Counted from the stretch's first letter, positions 53,174 through 63,650 are shown. The stretch is 64,000 nt of DNA from JAWKIW01 sp041394145 (GCA_041394145.1 JAWKIW010000005.1:186001-250000); one strand, 5' to 3'. The notes: a model not told the origin generated them from the letters alone. Made by a program: numbers and translations.

Positions 53174-54649
53174 TCAGATCTCCTTGTTGTAGGCCTCGAT
53201 GGCCTTGGTGCTCTCGTCGGCCGCCTGCTTCACGGCGGCGTCGGGTGCCTGCCCGGCGAAGGCGACGCTGTCGAGCGCCTTCTTCATGCTGTCGCGCACC
53301 TGGTCGTAGGGGCCGATGAGGGGGCCGGGGAACTTCGGGTCGACCCCGGTCTGGAGCTGGTCGTAGGAGATGGCCAGCCACCGTCCGGAGATGTCGTTCT
53401 GCCAGGCGTCGACGAGGGCGGCGTCCTTGGCCGCGCTGACCCGGTAGGGCAGGTAGGAGCCCTTGAGGTTCCACTGCACCTGGGTCGGCGTGGAGTTCCA
53501 CCACGTGATGAAGTCCCACGCCGCCGCCTGCACCTCCGGCGGCGTGGTGTTGGTGATGTACCAGCCGTTGCCCGAGATCTGGACCTTGCCCGGCTCCTTG
53601 ATCCCCGGCAGCTTCGACGCGTTGATGTCGAGGGCGTTGAGGTCGACCGAGGAGGTGTCGTTGCCCGCCGCCACCGAGGTGTCTCCCTGGAGGAAGGCCT
53701 TCACCGAGGTGGCGGCCGTGGAGGTCTCGATGGTCATCGAGGCCTTCTGGTTGGCCATGGCCAGGTACTGGCCGACGTCGCCGCCCTGGTAGGGGATCGG
53801 GTCGAGGAGGCCGTCGCGGATCATGTCCGCGTACCAGGTCATGAGCTCGCGGCCCTGCTCGCTGTCGAAGGCGGCGGCCTGGGTCGTGCCGCCACCACGG
53901 CCGTTGTCGTTGTCGACCATCGGCGAGGTCGCGCCCGTCATCCACGTCTCGTAGAACCACGGCTGCAGCGACAGGGCGAGGGGCTTGTCGACCACCCCGG
54001 CCGCCTTGATCTTCTCGGCGACGGTGCGCAGCTCGGCCAGGGTCGTCGGTGGCTTGGCCGGGTCGAGGCCGGCCTTCCGGAAGTGGTTGCGGTTGAAGTA
54101 CAGCAGCGGGCTCGACAGGTTGACCGTCGCCGGCCACATGGCGCCCTTGATCGAGTAGAAGTCGATGGCCGACTGCACGAAGTCGTTCATGTCGGTCTTG
54201 GACGCGTTGATGCACGACTGTGCCGGCAGCACCACGCCGCTGTCGGCGACGGCCTGCAGCGAGATGTCCTCCAGGACGGCGATGGCGGGCAGGTCCTTGG
54301 TCTTGGCGCCGGACTGGAACTTCTTCCACTGCTCGGCGTAGGACCCCTGCGCCTCGACCCGGACGCGGACCTTCGACTGGGAGGCGTTGTACTGCTCGGC
54401 CAGCTGCTCGAGGGACTCCTTGGTCTTGGCGGCGAGCGGGTGCCACAGCACGACCTCCACCGGACCGGTGGCCTTGTCGAGGGCGTCCAGCGGGCACGGC
54501 GGCAGGTCGGCGGCCTGGCTGCCCCCGGTCCCGTTCGAGCCGCCCGAGCTGCTCGAGCCGCCGCAGGCGGCGACCAGGGCGAGCGCGGCCGCGACGGTCG
54601 TCGACGCCAACAGGCGGCGGGCTCGACGGGGGTGGGTGGTGAGGCGCAT
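53174..54649 (-). CDS. ABC transporter substrate-binding lipoprotein 3
   Basis: 491 residues: lipobox LALVAAC followed by GGSSSSGG, then PPCPLDALDKATGPVEVVLWH, VLPAQSCI, LLYFNRNHFRKAGLDPAKPPTTLAEL and FPGPLIGPYDQVRDSM. First of the three binding-protein genes to be transcribed, 16 nt after the permease stop. Same domain and cysteine pattern as its paralogues. ATG at 54649. The sequence conserved among the three lies mostly at the hinge and C-terminal contact region, as expected if they share the same permease. Confidence 0.92.
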   Translation of the reverse strand: MRLTTHPRRARRLLASTTVAAALALVAACGGSSSSGGSNGTGGSQAADLPPCPLDALDKATGPVEVVLWHPLAAKTKESLEQLAEQYNASQSKVRVRVEAQGSYAEQWKKFQSGAKTKDLPAIAVLEDISLQAVADSGVVLPAQSCINASKTDMNDFVQSAIDFYSIKGAMWPATVNLSSPLLYFNRNHFRKAGLDPAKPPTTLAELRTVAEKIKAAGVVDKPLALSLQPWFYETWMTGATSPMVDNDNGRGGGTTQAAAFDSEQGRELMTWYADMIRDGLLDPIPYQGGDVGQYLAMANQKASMTIETSTAATSVKAFLQGDTSVAAGNDTSSVDLNALDINASKLPGIKEPGKVQISGNGWYITNTTPPEVQAAAWDFITWWNSTPTQVQWNLKGSYLPYRVSAAKDAALVDAWQNDISGRWLAISYDQLQTGVDPKFPGPLIGPYDQVRDSMKKALDSVAFAGQAPDAAVKQAADESTKAIEAYNKEI

Positions 54650-54665
54650 GGTGGGGTCCTCCCGG

Positions 54666-55502
54666 TCAGCCCTTCACCGCACCGGCGGTGAGGCCACGGA
54701 TGAGCTGGCGCTGCAGGAAGATGAGCAGCAGGAGCACCGGGACGGCCGCGATCAGGGCGGCCGCGAACCCGATGTTGTTCTCCTCGACCTTGGCCGCCGA
54801 CAGCGACTTGAGGCCGATCTGGATCGTCTCCCACTTGCCCTCGGTGACCACGGCCCGCGGCCACGTGTACTGGTTCCAGGCGCTGAGGAAGGCGATGACG
54901 GCGAACGAGGCGACCACCGGCCGGGTCACCGGGATGGCCACCCGTCGCAGGAAGGCGAAGTGCCCGAAGCCGTCGAGCTGGGAGGCGTCGAGCAGGTCGC
55001 GGGGTATGCCGAGGAAGCCCTGGCGTATGAGGAAGGTGCCGAAGGCGGTGGCGAGGAACGGTGCGGTGAGGGCCGGGATGGAGTTGAGCCACCCGAGGCT
55101 GCGGATGGTGTCGACGTTGGGGATCAGTGTGACCTCGATGGGCAGCATGAGCGTGGCCATGAAGATCACGAAGACCGTCCGCTTGAACGGGAAGTCGAGG
55201 AAGGCGAAGGCGTAGGCGGCGAGCAGCGAGGTCGCCAGCTGCAGCGCCACGATGATGATCGTGACGATGGCGCTCAGCAGCAGCTTGCGGCCCAGATCGC
55301 CCTCGACGAACGCCCGGCGGAAGATGCCCCATTGGATGTCGACCGGGTACAGCGGCTGGCCTTCGCGGACGTACACCGCGGGCGTCGACAGCGCCCGCAC
55401 GAGGGTCATGTAGACGGGGAACAGCACCACGACCGACAGGGTCGACAGGACGACGTACCAGACGCCCTTCTTCCACGGTGCCTGCATGGCTTCGGCGCCC
55501 AT
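54666..55502 (-). CDS. Carbohydrate ABC transporter permease, MalG-like
   Basis: 278 residues, six TM helices (VWYVVLSTLSVVVLFPVYMTLV at the start; ATLMLPIEVTLIPN; APFLATAFGTFLIRQ). The coupling loop EAA motif reads DASQLDGFGHFAFLRRVAIPVTRP. Pairs with the MalF-like permease (1-nt gap). ATG at 55502; the alternate ATG six codons later (MQAPWKKGVW) is also possible. Confidence 0.93.
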   Translation of the reverse strand: MGAEAMQAPWKKGVWYVVLSTLSVVVLFPVYMTLVRALSTPAVYVREGQPLYPVDIQWGIFRRAFVEGDLGRKLLLSAIVTIIIVALQLATSLLAAYAFAFLDFPFKRTVFVIFMATLMLPIEVTLIPNVDTIRSLGWLNSIPALTAPFLATAFGTFLIRQGFLGIPRDLLDASQLDGFGHFAFLRRVAIPVTRPVVASFAVIAFLSAWNQYTWPRAVVTEGKWETIQIGLKSLSAAKVEENNIGFAAALIAAVPVLLLLIFLQRQLIRGLTAGAVKG

Positions 55503-55503
55503 C

Positions 55504-56349
55504 TCAGCCTCCGTAGTGCACGCGGCGGTCGAGGATCCGGAACTGGACGAGGGACACGACGAGGGTGATGAAGAACAGGCCGATCGCCATCACCGCGCCC
55601 GTGCCCTGGTTGATCGGCTGCTGGCTGTTGAAGATCTTCCACACCAGCGTCTCGGTGGAGCCGGCCGGTCCGCCGCCGGTGAGGATGTCGATCTGGGCGA
55701 AGGCCTGGAAGGCGAAGATCACGAGGACCACGATCAGGAACATCAGCGTGGGCGAGATGAGGGGGAGCGTGATCCGGAAGAAGCGTCGGATCGGCCCGTA
55801 GCCGTCGAGGGTCGCGGCCTCGTTGACCTCCTCGGGGATGGCCTGCAGGCCGGCGATCACGATGATGAACGTGAGGCCCAGGTTCTGCCACACCGACGAC
55901 AGCGCCACACCCCGCAGGGCCGAGTCGGGGCTCTGCAGCGAGATCCACGAGACGTCGCTGAAGTAGCCCACCTGGGGGTTGATGAGCACGAAGAAGATGA
56001 CCGAGGCCACGGCCACCGACGACGCCACCGTGGAGGCGAAGATCGTCTGGAAGATCTTGATCCCCTTCAGGTACCGGTTGGCGGCCACCGCCAGCAGCAC
56101 GCCGAGGATGATGCCGAGGGGCACCGTGTACACGACGTAGCTGGCCGAGATGCGCAGGCCGTCGAGGAACTCCGAGCCGCCGAGGGTCTCGGTGTACTGG
56201 CTGAACCCGACGTAGGTCTCCCGCGTGCCGAACCGGTTCTGCTGGAAGAGGCCCAGGTAGACGAGCCGGTAGAGCGGGTAGAAGAAGAACGCCCCGAAGA
56301 TGACCGCCGACGGCAGGAGGAACGCGACGGCGAGCATCGTGTCCTTCAC
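55504..56349 (-). CDS. Carbohydrate ABC transporter permease, MalF-like
   Basis: 281 residues from GTG at 56349, six TM helices (LAVAFLLPSAVIFGAFFFYPLY; SYVVYTVPLGIILGVLLAVAAN; SVAVASVIFFVLINP). EAA motif: EEVNEAATLDGYGPIRRFFRITLPLISP. In-frame upstream sequence (RRAGAGRSRR) is basic and could be a real cytoplasmic N-terminus; a start at GTG 56401 would need a 1-nt shift. It lies between the ATPase and MalG-like genes. Confidence 0.9.
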   Translation of the reverse strand: MKDTMLAVAFLLPSAVIFGAFFFYPLYRLVYLGLFQQNRFGTRETYVGFSQYTETLGGSEFLDGLRISASYVVYTVPLGIILGVLLAVAANRYLKGIKIFQTIFASTVASSVAVASVIFFVLINPQVGYFSDVSWISLQSPDSALRGVALSSVWQNLGLTFIIVIAGLQAIPEEVNEAATLDGYGPIRRFFRITLPLISPTLMFLIVVLVIFAFQAFAQIDILTGGGPAGSTETLVWKIFNSQQPINQGTGAVMAIGLFFITLVVSLVQFRILDRRVHYGG

Positions 56350-56444
56350 CCGGCGGGACCGACCGGCGCCGGCCCGCCGCGTGTCGCCGAAGTGCGGCGG
56401 TCACGTCGGCCGCTCCCGTGCGCCGTCGCCCGGCGGCCATCGCG

Positions 56445-57557
<1,113 letters not shown>

Positions 57558-57771
57558 GGGCGGCCCTCCCCCGGTCCGGGCGATCTGGCGGTGCAGCCGC
57601 CCCGCTCGGCCCACACGTCGGCACATGCTCGCATCCTTCCGGGCCCCGTGTGCGGAGGGGAGAGCCGAACGTCACCAATCCGTTCGCCCCCTTCCCGAAC
57701 GGGCCGGCGGATCGGGTGCCCTGGCGGGTCGTCGGTCAGCCAGAACGGCGGTCGTGGGCCCAGGGGCCGGG

Positions 57772-58590
57772 ATGTCGGCCAGAATGGAGGAGATGGCCGA
57801 GCCCCACGCCGTGCGCCTCACCATGTTCTTCCCGGCGTGGAACGAGGAGGCCACCATCGAGCGGGCCGTGGCGGCCGCCTTCGAGGCCGGCGACGAGCTG
57901 ATCGGCGCCGGTGAGATCACGGCCTACGAGGTGCTGATCGTCGACGACGCCTCGACCGACGCCACCGGGGCCATCGCCGACAAGCTGGCGGCGGCCGACG
58001 AGCGGGTCCGCGTGGTGCACCACGACCGCAACCGCAAGCTCGGCGGGTCGCTCAAGACCGGCTTCGCCGAGGCGCGCGGCGACCTGGTCCTGTACACCGA
58101 CGCCGACCTGCCCTTCGACATGGCCGAGCTGGCCAAGGCGGTCCGGCTACTGCGGATCTACGAAGCCGACATCGTCAGCGCCTACCGCTTCGACCGCACC
58201 GGTGAGGGCGCTCGCCGACTCGTGTACAGCTACGTCTACAACCACCTCGTCCAGGCGATGTTCGGCCTGCGCCTGCGCGACATGAACTTCGCCTTCAAGC
58301 TCGTGCGCCGTGGCGTGCTCGACCGCGTCGAGCTGCGCAGCGAGGGCTCGTTCATCGACGTCGAGCTGCTGGCCCGGGCCCAGCGCCTCGGCTTCCACAT
58401 CGTGCAGTTCGGCGTCGACTACTTCCCCCGCACCCGGGGCATCTCGACCCTGTCGTCCAACGCCGTGATCCTGAAGATCCTCCAGGAGGCGCGGGCCCTG
58501 CGGTCCGAGCTGTTGGCCATCGAACCCCTTCCTCCCGAGGAGGTCGAGGCGGTGCGCCACCGCGACGGCGGTCCGCCGGGCGGCCGATGA
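57772..58590 (+). CDS. Family 2 glycosyltransferase (dolichol-phosphate mannosyltransferase-like)
   Basis: About 272 residues, GT-A fold: LTMFFPAWNEEATIERAV, EVLIVDDASTDATGAIAD, LGGSLKTGFAEARGDLVLYTDADLPFD with the DxD metal site. It lacks C-terminal TM helices, so it is cytosolic or peripheral. ATG at 57772 is used; 57784 and 57793 are in frame and also possible. Product and acceptor are unknown; lipid-linked sugar synthesis is plausible. Its stop overlaps the deacetylase start (ATGA). Confidence 0.9.
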   Translation: MSARMEEMAEPHAVRLTMFFPAWNEEATIERAVAAAFEAGDELIGAGEITAYEVLIVDDASTDATGAIADKLAAADERVRVVHHDRNRKLGGSLKTGFAEARGDLVLYTDADLPFDMAELAKAVRLLRIYEADIVSAYRFDRTGEGARRLVYSYVYNHLVQAMFGLRLRDMNFAFKLVRRGVLDRVELRSEGSFIDVELLARAQRLGFHIVQFGVDYFPRTRGISTLSSNAVILKILQEARALRSELLAIEPLPPEEVEAVRHRDGGPPGGR

Positions 58591-59456
58591 ACGACCCGGC
58601 GGCGCCCGGTCACGCCAAGCGGCTCATCGTGAACGCCGACGACTACGGGCTCACGATGGGGGTGTCCCGCGCCATCCTGCGGGCCCACGCCGAGGGCATC
58701 GTCACCTCGACCTCGGTGCTGGCGCTGGCCCCCGGCTTCGACACGACGGTGGGGTGGCTGCAGGACCATCCCGGGCTCGGCACCGGCGCCCACCTCGCCG
58801 CCGTCGGCGAGGACCCACCCCTGCTGTCGGCCCGGGAGGTGCCCACGCTCGTCGACCGCCGGGGCCGGCTGCGCCCGTCGTGGCGCCAGCTCCTTCCGCT
58901 CGTCGCCGCCGGCCGCGTCGACCCCGCCGACCTGCGGCGGGAGTTCACGGCCCAGATGGAGGCGCTCGTCGGTGCCGGGCTCACCATCGACCACCTCGAC
59001 ACCCACCAGAACGTGCACCTGTGGCCGTCGATCCGCGACGTGGTGCTCGAGGTCGGCGAGGCCTTCGGCGTGAAGGTCGTGCGGGTGACCCGCTCCGCCG
59101 CCCGATCGGTGGTGGGCATCACCGTGCAGCGCCTGGCCCGCGACCTCGAGGTCCTGCTCGACGTCCGCGGCTGGCGCACCACCGACGTGTCGACCGGTCT
59201 CGACGAGGCGGGCCACCTCGACCGGCCGGCCATGGTCGCCGCCCTCGACCGGTTGTCACGCGAGCTGGACGCGCTCGGTGGCGGCACCGCCGAGCTGGCC
59301 ACGCACCCCGGCGAGGCCGACGACGCCGACCTGGTCCGGTACCGCTGGCGCTACTGGTGGCCCGCCGAGCTCGAGGCGCTGTGCTCGCCGACGGTGCGGG
59401 CCGCGGTGGCCGAGCACGGCTTCGTGCCCAGCCGGTTCGACGAAGTCGGCGACTAG
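58587..59456 (+). CDS. ChbG/HpnK-family carbohydrate deacetylase
   Basis: 289 residues. Metal site in IVNADDYGLTMGVSRAI (DD), HLDTHQNVHLWPS (HxxxH) and ELATHPGE. YdjC/ChbG members remove acetyl groups from N-acetylhexosamines or HpnK-type glycolipids. Coupled to the upstream glycosyltransferase by a 4-base overlap, so both probably act on one glycan or glycolipid. Confidence 0.9.
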   Translation: MNDPAAPGHAKRLIVNADDYGLTMGVSRAILRAHAEGIVTSTSVLALAPGFDTTVGWLQDHPGLGTGAHLAAVGEDPPLLSAREVPTLVDRRGRLRPSWRQLLPLVAAGRVDPADLRREFTAQMEALVGAGLTIDHLDTHQNVHLWPSIRDVVLEVGEAFGVKVVRVTRSAARSVVGITVQRLARDLEVLLDVRGWRTTDVSTGLDEAGHLDRPAMVAALDRLSRELDALGGGTAELATHPGEADDADLVRYRWRYWWPAELEALCSPTVRAAVAEHGFVPSRFDEVGD

Positions 59457-59525
59457 CGCGCCGCCACGATCCCGGGACCCGTCGCCGGGCCCGGCGCCCG
59501 ACGTCGGTATCGTCACCCCGTGCGG

Positions 59526-60206
59526 ATGCCGACCACGCCGGAGGCGCTGCGGGCGGTGCACGCCTACGACGGCGGCGCGTCGGGGGACCGGTTCCACGTG
59601 CGGTTCCGGTGGCTGACCTGTCCCTTCCCCGCGCTGGAGCGCGTGGTGCCGCTCACCGGGCGGGTCCTCGAGGTCGGCTGCGGCCACGGGTTGCTCTCGC
59701 TGTACCTGGCCGAGTGCGGTCCTCGACGGCAGGTGGTGGGGATCGACATCGACGCCGACAAGGTCGAGGTGGCCCGAGCGGCGGCGTCGCGAGCCGGTCT
59801 GACCGACCGGGTCTCGTTCGTGACGACGTCGTTGGCCGACCTGGACGCCTCGGGCTTCGACGCCGTCGTCATCGCCGACGTGTTGTACCTGCTGCCCCCG
59901 GCCGCCCGCCGCGCGGTGCTCGCGGACGGCGCCGCCCGGCTCGCGCCCGACGGCCGGGTCGTGGTCAAGGAGGCCGACCGCCGGCCGCGGTGGAAGGGGG
60001 CGCTCACGGTCGCCCAGGAGCTGGTCGCCACCCGGCTGCTGCGGATCACCGAGGGGGAGCAGGTGGCGTTCACCCCGCCCGAGGAGCTCGCCGACCCGCT
60101 CCGGGCGGCGGGGTTGGAGGTCGTGATCCGCCGAGTCGACCGTGGCTACCTCCACCCGCACGTGCTGCTCGTGGCGACGGCGGCCGGCGGTACGGTGCCC
60201 GGGTGA
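59526..60206 (+). CDS. Class I SAM-dependent methyltransferase
   Basis: 226 residues. Motif I is VLEVGCGHGLLSLYLAE, acidic loop VVGIDIDADKVEVAR, motif FDAVVIADVLYLLPP. The substrate is not readable; it may modify a small molecule or lipid. Start at ATG 59526 or GTG two codons earlier at 59520. It ends in an overlap (GTGA) with the next methyltransferase. Confidence 0.85.
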   Translation: MPTTPEALRAVHAYDGGASGDRFHVRFRWLTCPFPALERVVPLTGRVLEVGCGHGLLSLYLAECGPRRQVVGIDIDADKVEVARAAASRAGLTDRVSFVTTSLADLDASGFDAVVIADVLYLLPPAARRAVLADGAARLAPDGRVVVKEADRRPRWKGALTVAQELVATRLLRITEGEQVAFTPPEELADPLRAAGLEVVIRRVDRGYLHPHVLLVATAAGGTVPG

Positions 60207-61027
60207 GCGCCGCCGCCGATCCCCGAGCCGCCGGCCCGACGATCGACCACAGCCCCGACCACGACGGGGCCGCGCACGGGATCGAGGCCCAGCCCGACGA
60301 CCACTACTTCGACGTCATGGCCACCGTGGCCGAGACCCACTGGTGGTACCGGGCCCGACGCGCCTGGGTCGCCCAGGAGCTCGGGCCGCGGGTCCGGCCG
60401 GGCGCGATCGTCGTCGACGTCGGCACCGGGACCTCCGAGACGCTCGACACCCTCGCCGTTCTCGGGGCCGGCACGGTGGTGGGGACCGACATCTCGCCGC
60501 ACGCCTTGGCGTTCGCCGCCCGGCGTCGGCCCCGTCCGAGCGTGCTCCGATCCCTCGCCACCGAGCTCCCCTTCCCGGACGCCTGCGCCGACGCCCTCGT
60601 CAGCCTCGAGGTGCTCGAGCACCTCGACGACGACGTGGCGGCCACCTGCGAGTACCGCCGCATCCTCAAGCCCGGTGCCACCGCCTACATCACCGTGCCC
60701 TCCTACCAGTGGCTGTGGAGCGAGCACGACGACTGGGCGGCCCACCGGCGGCGCTACGACGCCCGCACCTTCGAGCGGGCCGTCGTCGCGGGCGGGTTCC
60801 GGGTGCTGCGGACCTCCTACTACTTCTCGTTCCTCGTGCCGCCGGCCTACCTCATGCGGCGCACGCCGCTGAAGCGGCTGGTCAAGGCCACCAACGACGA
60901 GGTCAGCGCCATGCACCCGGCCGTCGACGCCCTGTTCGCCTCGGTGGCGCGCGTCGAGCGGGCGGTCGGTCGTCGATGGCGCATCCCGTTCGGCCTGTCG
61001 ATCCTGTGCGTGGCGGAGGCGCGGTGA
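60203..61027 (+). CDS. Class I SAM-dependent methyltransferase (second)
   Basis: 274 residues. The N-terminus has HYFDVMATVAETHWWYRARRAWVAQ, typical of UbiE/type-11 glycan-linked methyltransferases, then VVDVGTGTSETLDTL, VGTDISPHAL, FPDACADALVSLEVLEHLDDD, RILKPGATAYITVPSYQWLWSEHD, and a C-terminal hydrophobic SYYFSFLVPPAYL. GTG overlaps the previous stop. It is co-transcribed with the two genes on either side; a role in glycolipid or polysaccharide synthesis is inferred from the neighbours. Confidence 0.87.
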   Translation: MSAAADPRAAGPTIDHSPDHDGAAHGIEAQPDDHYFDVMATVAETHWWYRARRAWVAQELGPRVRPGAIVVDVGTGTSETLDTLAVLGAGTVVGTDISPHALAFAARRRPRPSVLRSLATELPFPDACADALVSLEVLEHLDDDVAATCEYRRILKPGATAYITVPSYQWLWSEHDDWAAHRRRYDARTFERAVVAGGFRVLRTSYYFSFLVPPAYLMRRTPLKRLVKATNDEVSAMHPAVDALFASVARVERAVGRRWRIPFGLSILCVAEAR

Positions 61028-62478
61028 GCGCGAGGCGCACGGCGGCCGTCGTGACGGTCGCCGGCGGTGGGCTGGCGGCGGGCATCGCCGCCGCGGCGAC
61101 CCGGGTCCTGTCCGACGAGGACCGGCGCGAGCGCCTGCGGCGCCAGGCCCGGGTGTGGCGGCTGACCGCCACGCGCAGCGCCCACTGGGCGGCGGTCAAG
61201 GTGCGCGGCGCTCGCCTCGACGAGGAGGCGCGCGCCGCGCTGGAGGAGCGGTTCGCCATCCGCACCGCCGAGGACGTCGCCGCCGAGCTCGGCAACATGA
61301 AGGGCGCCATCATGAAGCTCGGCCAGATGGTCAGCTTCATCGCCGACGGCCTGCCCGACGACGCGCGCGCTGCCCTCCAGAGCCTGCAACAGGACGTGCC
61401 CCCGATGGCGCCGAGCCTGGCCGAGGAGGTCGTCCGCCAGCAGCTGGGCCGCGATCCGGAGCACCTCTTCCTGGCGTGGGACCCCGTGCCGGTGGCCGCC
61501 GCCTCCATCGGTCAGGTGCACAAGGCGGTCCTGCACGACGGGCGCGAGGTGGCGGTCAAGGTCCAGTACCCGGGCGTCGGCAAGGCCATCAAGCACGACC
61601 TCGACAACGCCGAGATGCTCTACGCCATGTTCTCGGCGGTGGCGCTGAAGGGCCTCGACGTCCACGCCCTCGTCGACGAGCTGCGCGACCGCATGTACGA
61701 CGAGCTCGACTACACGCTCGAGGCCGGCTGCCAGACCGAGTTCTGGGAGCGCTACCGCGACCACCCCTTCATCCGCATCCCCAAGGTCGTCCCCGAGCTG
61801 TCGGGGGAGAAGGTGCTGACGACCGAGTGGGTCGACGGCACGAGCTGGACCGACTTCGAGGCGACGGCGACGGAGGAGCAGCGCCAGCGCGCCGCCGAGG
61901 TGGTCTTCCGCTTCGCCCAGGGATCGGTGCACGAGCACCGCGTCTTCAACGGCGACCCGCACCCGGGCAACTACCGCTTCCACGCCGACGGCTCGGTGAC
62001 GTTCTTCGACTTCGGGCTGGTCAAGCGCTGGGCCGAGGACGAGTTCGAGAAGCTCATCCCCATCCTCGACCTGGTGCTGGACCGCGACGCGTCGGGCACC
62101 GTCGACGCCATGGTGCAGGTCGGCTTCCTGATCGCCGACCACGGGCTCGACCCCGACCACGTCTTCGAGTGCGTCAGCGCGCCGTACCGCGCCTACTTCG
62201 ACGACCAGTACACCTTCACCAAGGGCTACACGGCCGAGGCGCTGCAGAACGTCATGGACCTGCAGGGCCCCTACGCCGACGTCATCCGCTGTCTCAACAT
62301 GCCACCGTCGTTCGTGATCCTCGACCGCGTGGTGTGGGGGGTGAGCGCTCTGCTGGGCCGGCTCGAGGCCCGCAACCGGTGGCGGGGCATCCTCGAGGAG
62401 TACCGCCACGGCGGCCCACCGGTCACCGCGCTGGGCGTCGCCGAGCACGAGTGGAAGCAGCGGCGAGGCCTGGGGTGA
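61024..62478 (+). CDS. ABC1/UbiB-family atypical kinase (AarF-like)
   Basis: 484 residues. N-terminal KxGQ motif (MKLGQMVSFIADGLPDDARAALQ), Ala-rich nucleotide loop AAASIGQVHKAVL, lysine VAVKVQYPG, catalytic loop FNGDPHPGNYRF and metal-binding FFDFGLVK. UbiB/ADCK-type proteins have ATPase activity linked to isoprenoid lipid metabolism. No C-terminal TM helices are evident. GTG overlaps the methyltransferase stop by 4 bases; a 22-nt gap separates it from the next gene. Confidence 0.93.
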   Translation: MSARRTAAVVTVAGGGLAAGIAAAATRVLSDEDRRERLRRQARVWRLTATRSAHWAAVKVRGARLDEEARAALEERFAIRTAEDVAAELGNMKGAIMKLGQMVSFIADGLPDDARAALQSLQQDVPPMAPSLAEEVVRQQLGRDPEHLFLAWDPVPVAAASIGQVHKAVLHDGREVAVKVQYPGVGKAIKHDLDNAEMLYAMFSAVALKGLDVHALVDELRDRMYDELDYTLEAGCQTEFWERYRDHPFIRIPKVVPELSGEKVLTTEWVDGTSWTDFEATATEEQRQRAAEVVFRFAQGSVHEHRVFNGDPHPGNYRFHADGSVTFFDFGLVKRWAEDEFEKLIPILDLVLDRDASGTVDAMVQVGFLIADHGLDPDHVFECVSAPYRAYFDDQYTFTKGYTAEALQNVMDLQGPYADVIRCLNMPPSFVILDRVVWGVSALLGRLEARNRWRGILEEYRHGGPPVTALGVAEHEWKQRRGLG

Positions 62479-62500
62479 GGCCGGCGAACCGGGGGACGGG

Positions 62501-63043
62501 GTGAGCGACGAGGTGCCGGTGTACCTCGCCGGGCCGGAGGTGTTCCTCCCCGACGCCGCGGAGGTGGCGGCCGCGAAGCAGCGCATCTGCGCCCGACACG
62601 GGCTGCTCGGCGTGCACCCCCTCGACGCCGAGACCGGTCTGGTCACCGAGGACCTGGCGGCACCCGACCGGGGCCTCGCGCTGTACGACGCGCTGGTCGA
62701 CCAGCTCGATGGCTGCGCGGCGGGCATCGCCAACCTGACGCCCTTCCGGGGGCCGAGCGCCGACGTCGGCACGGCCTGGGAGGTCGGGTACCTGCTGGGT
62801 CGCGGGCGGCCGGTCGTCGCCTACACCAACGTCACGACCCACTACGCGGCGCGGGTCGAGCCGGACGGCTTGCAGGTCGAGGCCCACGACCTCGCCGACA
62901 ACCTCATGCTCGAGGGGGCCGTGCGACGCTCCTCGGGCCTGGCCGTCGTGCGGGTGGCCACGCCCGACGCCGTGCGCTACACCGCGCTGGACGGCTTCGA
63001 GCGCTGCGCGGTCGCGCTGGCCGAGCTGCTCGGCGCCGGGTGA
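62501..63043 (+). CDS. Nucleoside 2-deoxyribosyltransferase-like protein
   Basis: 180 residues. VYLAGPEVFLPDAAEVAAAK and GPSADVGTAWEVGYLLGRGRPVVAYTN give the family: the E in GTAWEVGY is the catalytic nucleophile. The Asp in the middle (PSADVG) is the other conserved residue. It transfers deoxyribose between bases or acts as a nucleosidase. GTG at 62501. Last in the run of plus-strand genes from 57772. Confidence 0.87.
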   Translation: MSDEVPVYLAGPEVFLPDAAEVAAAKQRICARHGLLGVHPLDAETGLVTEDLAAPDRGLALYDALVDQLDGCAAGIANLTPFRGPSADVGTAWEVGYLLGRGRPVVAYTNVTTHYAARVEPDGLQVEAHDLADNLMLEGAVRRSSGLAVVRVATPDAVRYTALDGFERCAVALAELLGAG

Positions 63044-63056
63044 GCTCGGGACCTGG

Positions 63057-63650
63057 TCAGCGCACCCGAGCGTGGCGCTCGCGCCGGGCCCGATCGGCGA
63101 GATCGGCCACGAGGGCGTCGGCGTCGGTCCGGGAGCGCAACCGCACCGACTCCCGACCGCGCTCGTGGGCGACGAACAGCTCCTGGACGTAGCGCGGGCG
63201 CTTCTCCCTCGGGAAGATCCACACCCAGTGCACGTACGTCGGATCGAGGTGCTCGTCGCAGCCGTCGGCCATGTCGGGCCGGTTGGTGCCCCGGTGGATC
63301 CACCGCCGGCGGGCCACCCGCCACAGGCAGCGCCACCGCGGTGTGTCCATCAGCACGACGAGGTCGGCGGCGTCGATGCGCAGGTGGGCCGTGGCGCCGT
63401 AGTTGCCGTCGAGCACCCACTCGGGGCGTGCCACCAGCTCGCGCATGGTGACCTCCCACTCGTCGGACGGCGGCTCGATCCAGCCGGGCGAGAAGTAGAG
63501 GCGGTCGAGGTGGACCACCGGCAGGCCGGTGGCAGCGCCGATGCGGGCCGCCAGGGTCGACTTCCCCGCCCCCCCGCTGCCCAGCAGCGCGATCCGGCGT
63601 GGCAGCGGTCGCCGGGGACCGTGCACCGTCGTGGGCCGGGGCGAGCGCAC
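63057..63650 (-). CDS. P-loop kinase of the DNA topology modulation protein (FlaR-like) type
   Basis: 197 residues. Walker A LLGSGGAGKSTLAARIG (24-31), then HLDRLYFSPGWIEPPSDEWEV and EWVLDGNYGATAHLRIDAADLVVLMDTPRWRCLWRV. The pattern (HLD.L...PGW, DGNY) is that of adenylate-kinase-related FlaR proteins of unknown substrate. The first ~18 residues are basic and possibly not translated. GTG/ATG start uncertain; 63650 used. Confidence 0.82.
   Translation of the reverse strand: MRSPRPTTVHGPRRPLPRRIALLGSGGAGKSTLAARIGAATGLPVVHLDRLYFSPGWIEPPSDEWEVTMRELVARPEWVLDGNYGATAHLRIDAADLVVLMDTPRWRCLWRVARRRWIHRGTNRPDMADGCDEHLDPTYVHWVWIFPREKRPRYVQELFVAHERGRESVRLRSRTDADALVADLADRARRERHARVR

Noticed and set aside
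51620..54691. Long plus-strand open frame opposite the substrate-binding genes
   Set aside because: Val/Gly/Arg/His-rich antisense shadow with no recognisable domain, while the three minus-strand lipoproteins are well supported.
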